The notes under the pieces: generated by a model
What the model was told of the DNA's origin: nothing
Seen by the model: the letters and a program-made list of their open reading frames with translations, nothing else
Database searches by the model: none
NCBI RefSeq assembly: GCF_902859765.1
Contig: NZ_CADIJV010000003.1
Location: forward strand, 248,001-312,000
Source of the DNA: Achromobacter pulmonis
GTDB lineage: Bacteria; Pseudomonadota; Gammaproteobacteria; Burkholderiales; Burkholderiaceae_B
DNA length: 64,000 nt
Direction: 5' to 3'
Translations under genes and position numbers: made by a program
In this document: positions 8,886 through 18,484 of the stretch, piece after piece
How positions within the stretch are numbered: position 1 is the first letter of the stretch
How the letters are laid out: the number at the start of each line of letters is the position of its first letter

Positions 8886-10457
8886 GTGACTGATACCGCC
8901 GCCCAACGCCTCTCCCGCCTGGAAGCCAACCGCGCGCTCCTGGCCCAGACCCTGCGAGGCATCGAAAAAGAAGGCCTGCGCGTCGATGAGCAGGGCATCC
9001 TGGCCCGCACGCCGCACCCGGCCGGGCTCGGCTCCGCGCTGACCAACGAACACGTCACCACCGACTATTCGGAATCCCTGCTCGAACTGATCACCGGCAC
9101 CCACGACAACGTCGACGCCCTGCTGGCCGAGCTGACCGCCACCCACCTCCACGTCTACAGCGTGCTGGACCACGAACTGATCTGGAACCAGTCGATGCCG
9201 GCCACCCTGCCGGCCGAGGCCGACATTCCCATCGCCTGGTACGGCACGTCCAACACCGGCATGCTCAAGCATGTCTATCGCCGCGGCCTGGCCGAGCGCT
9301 ACGGCAAGACCATGCAGTGCATTGCCGGCGTGCATTACAACTTCTCGCTGCCCGAGGCGCTGTGGCAAGTGCTCGACACCCAGCCCGGCACCGACCAGGA
9401 GCGGCGCTCGCGCGGCTACATCGGCCTGATCCGCAACTTCACGCGCTACTCCTGGCTGCTGATGTACCTGTTCGGCGCCGCGCCCGCGCTGGCGCGCGAC
9501 TTCCTGCGCGATGGCGAACACGGCCTGCAGCGGCTGGGCGACCACACCCTGTACCTGCCCCATGCCACCAGCCTGCGCATGAGCGACCTGGGCTACCAGA
9601 ACAAGGCCCAATCGCAGCTCAAGCTCTGCTACAACGACCTCGACACGTTCCTGGGCCGCCTGTACGACGCGGTCACGCAGCCCTGGCCCGACTACCAGAA
9701 GATCGGCACGCATCGCAACGGCGAATGGATCCAGCTCAACACCAACGTGCTGCAGATCGAAAACGAGTACTACTCCAGCATCCGCCCCAAGCGCGCCACC
9801 GGCCGCTGCGAACGCCCGATCACCGCGCTGGCCGAGCGCGGCGTGCAGTACGTGGAAGTGCGCTGCCTGGACATCAACCCCGATTCGCCCGTGGGCATCG
9901 ACGCCGACACCAGCCGCTTCGTTGACGCCTTTCTGCTGTTCTGCGCCGCCGCCGACAGCCCGTTCTTCCCCGCCAACGGCTACTGTCAACGCAGCGCCGA
10001 CAACTTCGCCACCGTGGTCAAGGAAGGCCGCAAGCCCGGCCTGCAGCTGAACCGCGACGGCCAGGCCATCGGCCTGGCGCAATGGGGCCAGGAACTGCTG
10101 GACCAGATCGCGCCCTATGCCGCCCTGTACGACGCGGCCCTGGGCGGCAGCGCCTACGCCGCCAGCCTGGCCGTGCAGCGCGCCAAGCTCGGCCAGCCCG
10201 ACGCCACGCCGTCGGCGCGCCTGCTGGCCGCGCTGAACGACAGCGGCGAATCGTTCCACGACTATTCGCTGCGCCAGAGCCGGGGCCATGCGCAGGCCCT
10301 GCGCGCCGAGCCGCTGGCCGCAGCGGTCGCGGCCGAGTACCGCCAGGCCGCGCTCGATTCCAGCGCCGAACAATTGCGCATCGAGCAGTCCGATGACGTC
10401 GACTTCGACACCTACGTCGCCCGCTATCACGCCGCCCTGAAGGCCCCGCGCAAATAA
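8886..10457 (+). CDS. gshA: Glutamate-cysteine ligase (proteobacterial GshA)
   Basis: The 523-residue protein has the full length of the gamma-proteobacterial-type ligase. It catalyses ATP-dependent formation of gamma-glutamylcysteine, the first step of glutathione synthesis, in the cytoplasm. Recognisable family segments are GIEKEGLRV near the N-terminus, TTDYSESLLELIT, WNQSMP, CIAGVHYNFS, SSIRPKR and VEVRCLDINP. The start is GTG at 8886, with GAGAAG just upstream. The gene is downstream of the alpha/beta hydrolase, and a lipocalin gene follows after 38 bp. Confidence 0.95.
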   Translation: MTDTAAQRLSRLEANRALLAQTLRGIEKEGLRVDEQGILARTPHPAGLGSALTNEHVTTDYSESLLELITGTHDNVDALLAELTATHLHVYSVLDHELIWNQSMPATLPAEADIPIAWYGTSNTGMLKHVYRRGLAERYGKTMQCIAGVHYNFSLPEALWQVLDTQPGTDQERRSRGYIGLIRNFTRYSWLLMYLFGAAPALARDFLRDGEHGLQRLGDHTLYLPHATSLRMSDLGYQNKAQSQLKLCYNDLDTFLGRLYDAVTQPWPDYQKIGTHRNGEWIQLNTNVLQIENEYYSSIRPKRATGRCERPITALAERGVQYVEVRCLDINPDSPVGIDADTSRFVDAFLLFCAAADSPFFPANGYCQRSADNFATVVKEGRKPGLQLNRDGQAIGLAQWGQELLDQIAPYAALYDAALGGSAYAASLAVQRAKLGQPDATPSARLLAALNDSGESFHDYSLRQSRGHAQALRAEPLAAAVAAEYRQAALDSSAEQLRIEQSDDVDFDTYVARYHAALKAPRK

Positions 10458-10495
10458 GGCGTATTGTTAGGGTTTTGGATCAGGAGGCTTTCCCC

Positions 10496-11017
10496 ATGCG
10501 CCGCATTGCAACATTACTGCTGGCCCTGGCCGCCGGCGCGGCCGGGATCTCCCACGCCGCGCCGCCGCCCATGCAGACCGTGGCATCGGTCGACCTGAAG
10601 CGCTATGCCGGCAAGTGGTACGAGATCGCCAATTTTCCGATGTTCTTCCAGCGCAACTGCGTGGGCGACACCACCGCCGAGTACACGCAACACCCGGACG
10701 GCACCGTCGGGGTGAACAACCGCTGCCGCACCAAGGACGGCGACATCGACTCGGCCTCGGGCACCGCCACCGTGGTCGAAGGCAGCAACAACGCCAAGCT
10801 CGAAGTGTCGTTCTTCAAGCCGTTCAAAGGCGACTATTGGATCATCGGACTCGATCCGGATTACCGTTGGGCCGTGGTCGGCACGCCCAACCGCAAGTAC
10901 CTGTGGATCCTGTCACGCTCGCCGCAGTTGCCCAAGGAAGACCTGGACCGCGCCCTGGCGGCCGCGACCGCGCAAGGCTATCAGCTCGACGAGCTGCGCT
11001 ATACGCCGCAGCAGTGA
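10496..11017 (+). CDS. Lipocalin family protein (Blc-like)
   Basis: The 173-residue protein starts with a cleavable signal (MRRIATLLLALAAGAAGISHA). The lipocalin signature GKWYEIANFPMFFQRNC follows, with YTQHPDGTVGVNN and later DYRWAVVGTPNRKYLWILSR, as in bacterial Blc. There is no lipobox Cys, so the product is probably periplasmic rather than a lipoprotein. Blc proteins bind lysophospholipids or fatty acids. The start is fixed by a strong AGGAGG (10482-10487). Confidence 0.88.
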   Translation: MRRIATLLLALAAGAAGISHAAPPPMQTVASVDLKRYAGKWYEIANFPMFFQRNCVGDTTAEYTQHPDGTVGVNNRCRTKDGDIDSASGTATVVEGSNNAKLEVSFFKPFKGDYWIIGLDPDYRWAVVGTPNRKYLWILSRSPQLPKEDLDRALAAATAQGYQLDELRYTPQQ

Positions 11018-11026
11018 CGGCCTCGG

Positions 11027-11057
11027 GGCGCCGCCCGCGGTCGACAACCGCGGCGCC
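11027..11057. terminator. GC-rich hairpin between convergent genes
   Basis: The arms GGCGCCG (11027-11033) and CGGCGCC (11051-11057) flank an inner CGCGGT/ACCGCG stem. It lies between the convergent lipocalin and aspartoacylase-like genes. There is no clear T-tract. Confidence 0.4.
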
Positions 11058-11083
11058 GCGCTCACCGTGCGCTGTGCGCGCCT

Positions 11084-12028
11084 TCAGCCCGCATAGTCAC
11101 GCGCCAGCCGCACCACCGTCACGCCCGGCTTGAGCTGGCGCAGCGACGGCATCACCAGGGTGCAATTGTCATAGGGCGTGACGATCGCCCGGCCGTCGGC
11201 GCGGCCGATCTCCGACCCCGCCTTCTCCAGCGTTTCCAGGCCCTGCCAGGGTTGCGAGAAGCGCAGGTCCATCGACGGCGCCACCACCGCGTCGGTGACT
11301 TCCAGCACGCGCTGCGTGGCCGCGTCCGGCTGCCGCCAGCCGGCCGGCACATCGTCCGCATCGATCACGCCCGACTCGACCAACATGCGCGCCACCATGT
11401 CGCGCGCCACACCGCGCGCGGCTGGATCGCCATGAAACCCGCATTCGATCAACAACGCGCAGGCGTCGTCGTTCGATGCATCGCCGAAGCGGCCATAGTC
11501 GCGCATGCGCACGCCGTCCTTGTGGCCGGCGTCCACGATCACGTGCTGCGGCGCCTTCAGGCGTCGCGCCAGCGCGATATTGCGCGGCAGCACACCGGTC
11601 AGCAGCAGGGGCGCGCCCGGTTCATGCATGGAATGCAGGTCCAGCAGCCAGTCGGCGCGCTCGACCCAGGGCCGCAATTGCGCCGCGCGCCGGCGATCGC
11701 TGCTGGTGGGATTGTCCAGCCGCTCGGCGCTCCAGACACGGTTCATATCCTCGTCCACGAAACGCGAGGCGTCGTGGCGCGCCAGATCGAAACGGTCGAA
11801 CGCCGGCAGGTTGCAAAAGGCCAATGTCAGGCGCCCACGCCGCGGCCGCAGCCCCGCCGCCAGCAGATCCTTGAGCGCCCAGGCGCCGCATAGTTCGTTG
11901 CCGTGCACCAGCGCCGACAGCATCAGGGCGCGGCCCGGCAAGCCCGAATCGAAATGCCAGACGCCCGGTGTGTCGGTATTGCCCAGGCGCTCGGCGGCGA
12001 GGTCGGGAACGGGAAGCGTGAAATCCAT
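11084..12028 (-). CDS. Succinylglutamate desuccinylase/aspartoacylase family hydrolase (copy 1)
   Basis: The 314-residue zinc hydrolase carries HGNELCG (Zn ligands His and Glu, about residues 47-50), DEDMNRVW, DLHSM (third Zn ligand His) and the catalytic Glu in LIECGFHG. The family cleaves N-acyl amino acids; the substrate here is unknown. ATG 12028 is chosen because it removes an unlikely leader and aligns with the second copy at 57699, with which long stretches are identical (NTDTPGVWHF, HGNELCGAWALKD, AFDRFD). It is downstream of a Bug receptor gene in the same direction, with a strong hairpin between them. Confidence 0.85.
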   Translation of the reverse strand: MDFTLPVPDLAAERLGNTDTPGVWHFDSGLPGRALMLSALVHGNELCGAWALKDLLAAGLRPRRGRLTLAFCNLPAFDRFDLARHDASRFVDEDMNRVWSAERLDNPTSSDRRRAAQLRPWVERADWLLDLHSMHEPGAPLLLTGVLPRNIALARRLKAPQHVIVDAGHKDGVRMRDYGRFGDASNDDACALLIECGFHGDPAARGVARDMVARMLVESGVIDADDVPAGWRQPDAATQRVLEVTDAVVAPSMDLRFSQPWQGLETLEKAGSEIGRADGRAIVTPYDNCTLVMPSLRQLKPGVTVVRLARDYAG

Positions 12029-12082
12029 GGTGTTGCCTGCGTTGCTGCGGAAAAGGATGATGGAAAACGTGTAGCCGGACAC

Positions 12083-12112
12083 GGCGACGGCCGCCAAGGG
12101 GCGGCCGTCGCC
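12083..12112 (-). terminator. Perfect 13-bp stem hairpin between Bug and aspartoacylase-like genes
   Basis: Arms at 12083-12095 and 12100-12112 are exact complements with an AAGG loop, and the stem continues imperfectly outward (CGGAC/GTCCG). There is no T-tract, so it may be a mRNA-stabilising or partial-termination hairpin within the operon rather than a full terminator. Confidence 0.5.
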
Positions 12113-12130
12113 GTCCGGCCCGGATGCGCG

Positions 12131-13123
12131 CTACTGCGCCTCGATCCTGGCGGCCTTGACCAGCGCGCCGTACTTGCGCGCTTCCTCGGCCTGGTAGGCC
12201 ACCGGATCCACGCCCACTTGCGCCAGCACGCCGCCGGCCTCCTGCATCTTGGTGCGGAATTGTTCAGACTTGAGCGTGTCGGCCAGCGCCGCGCGCAGCT
12301 TCGATGCCACCGGTTCCGGCAGGCCGGCCGGGCCATACAGCGAGAACGACACGCTGACATCGACCGCTTCGAAGCCCGGAGTCTCGGCCAGCGCGGGGAT
12401 GTCCGGCGCCACCGGCGAGCGCTGCTTCTGCGTCACGCCCACCGCCACGATATTGCCGCCACGGACCTGCGGCAGGCCGGATGACAGCACCAGCATGCCG
12501 AAGTCCAGCTGTCCGCTCATCAGGTCGGTCACCAGCGGCGACACGCCGCGGTACGGGACATGCTCGGCGCGCGTGGCGGTGGACTGGTTGACCATTTCGC
12601 CGGCCAGATGCAGCGACGTGCCCACGCCGGATGAGCCGTAATTGAAGGTGCCCGGCGCCGCGGCGCGCAGCTTCTGCAGATAGTCGGCCGCGTTCTTGAC
12701 GCCCGACTGCTTGCTGGCCGCCAACAGCATGGGCTGGGACGCGATCACGCCCAGCGCGGTGAAATCCTTGGCGCCGTCGTACTTCACGGCGCTGTTGATC
12801 ATGCGGGCGATGACCATCTCATTGGTCGCGCCCAGCAGCAGCGTGTAGCCATCCGGTGCGGCCCGGGCCACCCGCTGCGCGCCGATGGTGCCGCCGGCGC
12901 CGCCGGCGTTCTCGATCACCACGCTCTGGCCCAGGCGCTTGGCCAGTTCCTCGCCGAACAGGCGCGCGGTCAGGTCGACGCTGCCGCCGGCGGGATAACC
13001 GACGACCAGCGAAATCGGATGATCGGGGTAGCCGGCGGCGCCGGCCGGCGCGGCGATGGCCAGCGTCGACGCGGCGCAGAGCGCGGCCAACGCGCCGCGT
13101 AGCGGATGCGTAATGGAAATCAT
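12131..13123 (-). CDS. Bug family (tripartite tricarboxylate transporter type) periplasmic receptor
   Basis: The 330-residue protein has a signal peptide (to about residue 30, APAGAAG) followed by YPDHPISLVVGYPAGGSVDLTARL and ENAGGAGGTIGA, the hallmarks of Bug/BctC receptors. These periplasmic proteins bind small carboxylates. Most Bordetella/Achromobacter copies, like this one, have no linked TctAB membrane genes. GGGAGA precedes ATG 13123. The adjacent aspartoacylase-like gene and the upstream LysR gene suggest an N-acyl amino acid or dicarboxylate ligand (inference). Confidence 0.9.
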   Translation of the reverse strand: MISITHPLRGALAALCAASTLAIAAPAGAAGYPDHPISLVVGYPAGGSVDLTARLFGEELAKRLGQSVVIENAGGAGGTIGAQRVARAAPDGYTLLLGATNEMVIARMINSAVKYDGAKDFTALGVIASQPMLLAASKQSGVKNAADYLQKLRAAAPGTFNYGSSGVGTSLHLAGEMVNQSTATRAEHVPYRGVSPLVTDLMSGQLDFGMLVLSSGLPQVRGGNIVAVGVTQKQRSPVAPDIPALAETPGFEAVDVSVSFSLYGPAGLPEPVASKLRAALADTLKSEQFRTKMQEAGGVLAQVGVDPVAYQAEEARKYGALVKAARIEAQ

Positions 13124-13210
13124 GAGTTTCTCCCTGGGGTGCTGTCGTGGACGGCGGCGCCGTCTCGTTTGAAATGTCGGAAGACATTCTGCGGCGCGCT
13201 GCCCGGCCAT

Positions 13211-13243
13211 AATGTGCCAAATCAGCACATTCCCGTGCTGATT
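13211..13243. promoter_or_regulatory. Overlapping inverted repeats upstream of the Bug gene
   Basis: AATGTGC (13211-13217) pairs with GCACATT (13225-13231), and AATCAGCAC (13220-13228) pairs with GTGCTGATT (13235-13243). The two hairpins/dyads share bases and so exclude each other. The site lies about 90-110 bp upstream of the Bug start and just downstream of the LysR gene, making it a likely operator. Confidence 0.5.
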
Positions 13244-13329
13244 GGGTTGGCAGGCGGCAAGCTTCACGATGTTCGCCCGTACGCCGGGCGGCCCGCGGCA
13301 GCCTCCCTGAAAGACGCCTCGCCCAGGCC

Positions 13330-14244
13330 CTAGGCCTTGCGGTTGGCGGTGGCTTCCCAGGCCGCCTCGGCCACGTCCGCCAGGCGCGCCCGCGAGCGGT
13401 ACAGGCGCACTTCGAAAGCGATTTCGTCGCTGCGTCCGCCCAGCGATACCAGGGTGCCACGGCGGCAATCGGCCGCCACCATCGACCACGGCAGCCAGGC
13501 CACGCCCAGCCCCTTGGCCGCCGCGCCATGGGCGGCGTCGAGCGAATCACTGCGCACAAACGGCACCAGCGCATAGGGCGTGGATTCGAGCCGATCGCCG
13601 AGGATGCGTTCCATCGACAAGCCGCCGGCGTAGGTGATGAGCGGTACCGGATGGCCGCCTTCGCCCAACACGTAACGGGCGCGACCGCGGCCATCGGCCT
13701 GGCTCACCGGCACCAGCTTGTCGGTGCCCAGCGTCATGTAGCGGTAGCGCACCGGATTGAGCGGCATCGACAGGGCCGGATGCTCGTAGCAGCAAAGCAG
13801 GTCGACCTTGCCCTGCTCCAGCCGCACCGCCATGTCTTCCATCTTGCCCGTGGAGATTTCCAGCTGGGTGCCCTCGGTCAACACCTTGGGCGCGCGATGC
13901 CGCAGGCGCGCGATCCAGTCGGCCACCAGGGTGCGCGCCAGGCTGCGGCCGGTGGCAATGCGCAGCACCGCTTCGCCGCCCGCGCCGGAACTGCGGATCC
14001 GGTGGCGCACCAAGCCCATCTGCTCGACCACCTGGGTGGCGGTCTTGAGCAGCGCCTCGCCTTCGGCGGTCAGCGTGACCGGCACGCGCTGGCGGTCCAC
14101 CAGCGGCGCGCCGGCCCAGGCCTCCAGGGCGCGGATGCGGCGGCCGAACGCGGGGTGCGTCACGTGCCGCGCCTCGGCGGCGCGCACGAAACTGCCGCTC
14201 TGCGCCAGCGCGATCAGGTCTTCGAGCAGCTTCAGGTCGGCCAT
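13330..14244 (-). CDS. LysR family transcriptional regulator
   Basis: The 304-residue protein has an N-terminal winged HTH (LLEDLIALAQSGSFVRAAEARHVTHPAFGRRIRALEAWAG) with Pro replacing the usual Ser in the recognition helix. A LysR substrate-binding domain follows from about residue 90. It precedes the Bug gene in the same direction, with the dyads at 13211-13243 between them, and begins 11 bp after the esterase gene ends. It probably controls the Bug/aspartoacylase genes (inference). The start ATG 14244 matches the usual LysR N-terminus. Confidence 0.85.
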   Translation of the reverse strand: MADLKLLEDLIALAQSGSFVRAAEARHVTHPAFGRRIRALEAWAGAPLVDRQRVPVTLTAEGEALLKTATQVVEQMGLVRHRIRSSGAGGEAVLRIATGRSLARTLVADWIARLRHRAPKVLTEGTQLEISTGKMEDMAVRLEQGKVDLLCCYEHPALSMPLNPVRYRYMTLGTDKLVPVSQADGRGRARYVLGEGGHPVPLITYAGGLSMERILGDRLESTPYALVPFVRSDSLDAAHGAAAKGLGVAWLPWSMVAADCRRGTLVSLGGRSDEIAFEVRLYRSRARLADVAEAAWEATANRKA

Positions 14245-14255
14245 GACGCGCCCGC

Positions 14256-15143
14256 TTACGGCTGCGGCGCCAGGCCCATCATCGCCAGCGTGGCGCGGGT
14301 CAGGTCGCTGGCCGGGTCCTCCAGTTCGTTCACCAGGTCGAAGTGATTGCAATGCGGCGTGGGGACGCGCGTGGCTTGCAGGCCCGCGCCGGTCCAGGCC
14401 CGCTCGAACGCCTCGGTCTGGTTCTTGAAACCCTGCGTCTCCAGGCCACCCACCGCGAGCAGCATCGGGCCCGCGCGCTCGGGCAGGTTGAAGATTGGGC
14501 TGTGACGCGCCGCCTGGTCCGGCGTCAGCTGCAGCCAGGTATTGGGCAGGATGTCGCACAGCGGCCGCAGGTCGAACAGGCCGCTCAGTGCCAGCGTGCC
14601 CTTGACGATGTCGTCCGGCACCCCGTAGCGGGCCGGCCAGCCGGGCGCGGCCAGCATCCCCGCCAGATGGCCGCCGGCGGAGCTGCCGCCAACATAAATG
14701 CGGTCGGGGTCGATGCCGTAGGTGGCGGCGTTGCGGTACAGCCAGGCCAGCGCCGAACGCATTTCGCGCACCACTTCGGGCAGGGTCGCCTCGGGCGCCA
14801 GGGTGTATTCCGGCACCGCCACGGCCGCGCCGGCCGCGTTGAAGGCTTCGGCCATGACCGGCGCGTCTTCCTTGCGCTGCGCGCGCCAATAGCCGCCGTG
14901 GATGAACACGAACAGCGGCGCCGGCGCGCGGCTGGCGGCGGGCAGGAACAGGTCCAGCCGCTCGTCCTCGCCCATGCCGTAGCGCAGGTCCAGCAGGCCC
15001 GGGCGGCGCGATTTCACCGCGGCGGCCGATTCGGCGTAGCGGCGCACGCAGGCGTCGAAATCCGCCACTGACTCGCGAGCGTTGTATTGCACCTCGCGCT
15101 CGGCGATGGTGGGGAAAAAGAGATCGATAACCGAGTCACGCAT
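14256..15143 (-). CDS. Alpha/beta hydrolase, arylformamidase/esterase-like
   Basis: The 295-residue protein has the HGGYW oxyanion motif (about residue 77), typical of kynurenine formamidase and related carboxylesterases. The nucleophile is in GGSSAGG (Ser about 145), and the likely catalytic His is in PHCNHFD near the C-terminus. The family hydrolyses N-formyl or ester bonds of aromatic or other substrates; I cannot assign one. The start overlaps the end of the upstream GntR gene by 8 bp, so the two are one transcription unit. It may take part in the nitrilase/gentisate catabolic cluster upstream. Confidence 0.82.
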   Translation of the reverse strand: MRDSVIDLFFPTIAEREVQYNARESVADFDACVRRYAESAAAVKSRRPGLLDLRYGMGEDERLDLFLPAASRAPAPLFVFIHGGYWRAQRKEDAPVMAEAFNAAGAAVAVPEYTLAPEATLPEVVREMRSALAWLYRNAATYGIDPDRIYVGGSSAGGHLAGMLAAPGWPARYGVPDDIVKGTLALSGLFDLRPLCDILPNTWLQLTPDQAARHSPIFNLPERAGPMLLAVGGLETQGFKNQTEAFERAWTGAGLQATRVPTPHCNHFDLVNELEDPASDLTRATLAMMGLAPQP

Positions 15144-15897
15144 GAATGGCCTGCCTGTCGTCCTGGGAAATGATGTGTTCGATGAATTGCGCGGTCTTGC
15201 GATAGTGCGCCGCCAGCATCGCCACCGAGCGCTCGGCATCGCGCGACAGCGCCGCCTCCAGCAGTTGGCGGTGCTCGTCGTCGACATTGCGTTCGGGGCC
15301 ATAGGCGGTGGCGCCGGCGCGCGCCGGGCGCCGGTAGCGCTCGGTCTGCGCATACAGCTGCGTGGACAGGTCCAGCAGCCAGTGCGAGCGGCAGGCGCCG
15401 ATCAGCGCGTGATGGAAATCCAGATGGCGCGCTTCCAGCGAGTCTTCCAGCTCCTGGCTGGGCGGCACGGCTTCGCTGGCGCGCTGCGCGGCCCGCGTCA
15501 GCGCGTGGTAGGCGCCGACCAGGCGCGCCTCCCAGGCGTCGTCGGCGTTGGCCAGCGAGCGCCGCAAGGCATCGCAATCGATCAGGATGCGGGTTTCGCA
15601 GGCATCCCACATTTCCTCGACCGATAGCGGCGCGATGCGAAAGCCGCGCGAGGTGGTGGTGATCACCATGCGTTCGCTGCGCAGGCGGTTCAGCGCCTCG
15701 CGGATCGGCGAGAAACTGCTGCCATAGCGTTGCTTGAGCAACTCCAGGCGCAACGACTGGCCGGGCGCGAACGCGCCGCTCATGATGTCGCGCCGCAGCA
15801 GGCGGTAGACCTGCTCGGACAGCGTGATTTCCTCGACCTCGGCGCTCCCGTCGGCGCCGGGCTCGTCCTGGCGGGAAGCTTTGATTCTTGGCTTCAA
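15136..15897 (-). CDS. GntR family regulator, FCD subfamily
   Basis: The 253-residue protein has an N-terminal GntR winged helix (LSEQVYRLLRRDIMSGAFAPGQSLRLELLKQRYGSS followed by SPIREALNRL). An all-helical FCD domain follows, with DFHHALIGACRS and a late DEHRQLLEAAL motif giving the metal/ligand-binding His residues. FCD regulators usually repress catabolic operons and respond to organic acids. The start is TTG 15897, supported by GGAGAG five bases upstream. It lies 81 bp behind the nitrilase gene in the same direction and is the likely regulator of that cluster. Confidence 0.87.
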   Translation of the reverse strand: MKPRIKASRQDEPGADGSAEVEEITLSEQVYRLLRRDIMSGAFAPGQSLRLELLKQRYGSSFSPIREALNRLRSERMVITTTSRGFRIAPLSVEEMWDACETRILIDCDALRRSLANADDAWEARLVGAYHALTRAAQRASEAVPPSQELEDSLEARHLDFHHALIGACRSHWLLDLSTQLYAQTERYRRPARAGATAYGPERNVDDEHRQLLEAALSRDAERSVAMLAAHYRKTAQFIEHIISQDDRQAIHA

Positions 15898-15978
15898 CGT
15901 GCTCTCCAGATGTCAGCGGCCTGGGGCCGGGGCCGGCGGGCGCTCAGGCGGCCCATTCTACCCGCGGCCCGGCCGCCC

Positions 15979-17016
15979 TCACCCGCGCGCCTCACGCGGC
16001 GCCTCGGGCAAGGGTTCGAAGCCGCCATCCAGGTCGGCCGCGCCCGAGTCGGCCAGGTCGTCATAGCGCGCCGCCTGCAGCGGCCGCCGGTTCACGCGCA
16101 GGTCGAACACATCGAAACGGTTGTAGTGGCCGACGATGTCGTGCATCTGGCGCGGCTGGATGCAGCGCGACAGGTCGATATCGGCATAGACGATGCCTTC
16201 GTCGTCGATCAGCGGCTCGCCGATCACGCGGCCGTCCGGCCCCAATATCCCCGAAAACGCACTGTTGCGGCGCGCCAGCATTTCGCGCGCCTCCGGATGG
16301 CTGGCGCTGATGGCGTCCTGGATTTCGGTGGAAATGGTGGAGCAGGACACCACCGTGAACACCTTGCCCTCGAACGAGTGCGCCGCCGCCCGCAGGCGGA
16401 TGGCCTCGGCCATGTCGTAGTCGGGCGGCGCCACCGGCAGCGAGATATAGCTGGCGACGTGCACCATTTCGCCCTGCGCCAGCAGCGCGAAGCGCGCCAG
16501 CGTGTTGGTGTTCTCGCCGCAGGCCAGGCCGCCGAGCTTGCCGACCGAGGTGTCATAGACGCGCAGCGATTCGCCGTCGCCGTGGGCCCAGGTCAGCTTT
16601 TCGGCCCAGGTCGGCACCAGCTTGCGGTGGCGGCCGAGGATGCGGCCCTCGTCGTTGATGAAGACCATGGTGTTGTAGATCGTGCCCACGCCATGGCGGC
16701 TGCGCTCGTTCACGCCCACCACCACGTTGACGCGGTGCTGGCGCGCGGCCTGCGCGATGCGGCGGATCTCCGGCCCTGGCAGTTCGATCGCGCTCTTGCA
16801 GAGTTTCTCGAACCACGGACTGCCCTGCACCGGGTTCATCACCCAGCTCCAGTAGGGATAGGCCGAAACAAACACCTCGGGAAAGGCCACCAGGGTGGCG
16901 CCGTGGCCGGCGGCCTCGGCGATCAGCGCACAGGTCTTGTCGACGGTGGCGTCGGTGTCCAGGAACACCGGGGCCGCCTGGACGGCAGCGGCCTTGAAGA
17001 CGGGCAGGTTCAACAT
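15979..17016 (-). CDS. Nitrilase (carbon-nitrogen hydrolase)
   Basis: The 345-residue protein shows the catalytic triad of the nitrilase branch: Glu 47 in FPEVFV, Lys 132 in HRKLVPT and Cys 166 in GGLACGEN. The extra family segment SAYPYWSWV follows the Glu. Such enzymes hydrolyse nitriles to the carboxylic acid and ammonia. It is the last gene behind LivF (21 bp gap) of a Liv-type ABC system with gentisate-dioxygenase-like and FAH-family genes at the head. An aromatic or arylaliphatic nitrile substrate is plausible (inference). The length and start ATG 17016 are normal. Confidence 0.9.
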   Translation of the reverse strand: MLNLPVFKAAAVQAAPVFLDTDATVDKTCALIAEAAGHGATLVAFPEVFVSAYPYWSWVMNPVQGSPWFEKLCKSAIELPGPEIRRIAQAARQHRVNVVVGVNERSRHGVGTIYNTMVFINDEGRILGRHRKLVPTWAEKLTWAHGDGESLRVYDTSVGKLGGLACGENTNTLARFALLAQGEMVHVASYISLPVAPPDYDMAEAIRLRAAAHSFEGKVFTVVSCSTISTEIQDAISASHPEAREMLARRNSAFSGILGPDGRVIGEPLIDDEGIVYADIDLSRCIQPRQMHDIVGHYNRFDVFDLRVNRRPLQAARYDDLADSGAADLDGGFEPLPEAPREARG

Positions 17017-17037
17017 GCGTATGGCTCCCAGATACGG

Positions 17038-17716
<679 letters not shown>

Positions 17717-17730
<14 letters not shown>

Positions 17731-18484
17731 GCTCTTCTCCCAGGTAGGCGGCGCGCACTTCCGGATGACGCCGCACCTCGTCGGGCGCGCCGCTGAACAC
17801 CACCTTGCCGTAGACCAGCACACTGATGCGGTCGGCCAGCGCGAACACCGCATCCATGTCGTGCTCGACCAGCAGGATGCCGTAGTCGCCCTTCATGCCC
17901 AGCAGCAGGCGGGTCATGCGCGCCGATTCCTCCGGCCCCATGCCGGCCATGGGCTCGTCCAGCAGCAGCAGGCGCGGCGCGCGCGCCAGGGCCACCGCCA
18001 GTTCCAGTTGGCGCTTCTCGCCGTGGGCCAGGTCCGCGGTGCGCACGTGGCGGCGCTCGGCCAGCCCGACGTGCGTGAGCCATTGCATGGCCTGCGCTTT
18101 CAGGCCGGCATCGCGACGCGGATCGGACCAGGCCCCAAAGGCGCGGCCGCCCTTGAGCATGCTGGACAGGATCACGTTTTCCAGCGCGGTGTATTCCTGG
18201 CACAGTTCGGTGATCTGGAACGAGCGCCCCAGCCCCAGTCGGGCGCGCTCGAAGGCGCGCAGCGCCGTCACGTCGCGCCCGTCCAGCTCGATGGTGCCCG
18301 AGTCGGGCCGGATCTCGCCGCAGATCTGTGCGATCAGCGTCGACTTGCCTGCGCCGTTCGGGCCGATGATGGCGTGGATTTCCCCGGCGCGCACGTCCAG
18401 GTCCACGCCATTGGTGGCGACCACCGCGTCGAACGCCTTGCGCAGCTGCGTCAGGCGCAGCAGGGAGGTGGGTTCAATCCGCAT
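17717..18484 (-). CDS. livG: Branched-chain-amino-acid-type ABC transporter ATPase (LivG)
   Basis: The 255-residue ATPase has Walker A (GPNGAGKST), FQITELCQEYTALENV after the Q-loop, Walker B (LLLLDEPMAGM) and the C-terminal extension typical of LivG. The usual LSGG signature is replaced by LAHGEKRQLE, as is common in this branch. It overlaps LivM by 11 bp and LivF by 14 bp. Confidence 0.92.

Noticed and set aside
8727-10430. 567-codon minus-strand reading frame
   Set aside because: It is antisense to gshA and has a biased Val/Gly/Gln composition without motifs.
13195-13245. Possible sigma-54 promoter before the Bug gene
   Set aside because: TTGGCAC is present on the minus strand but the TTGC element at the required spacing is absent.
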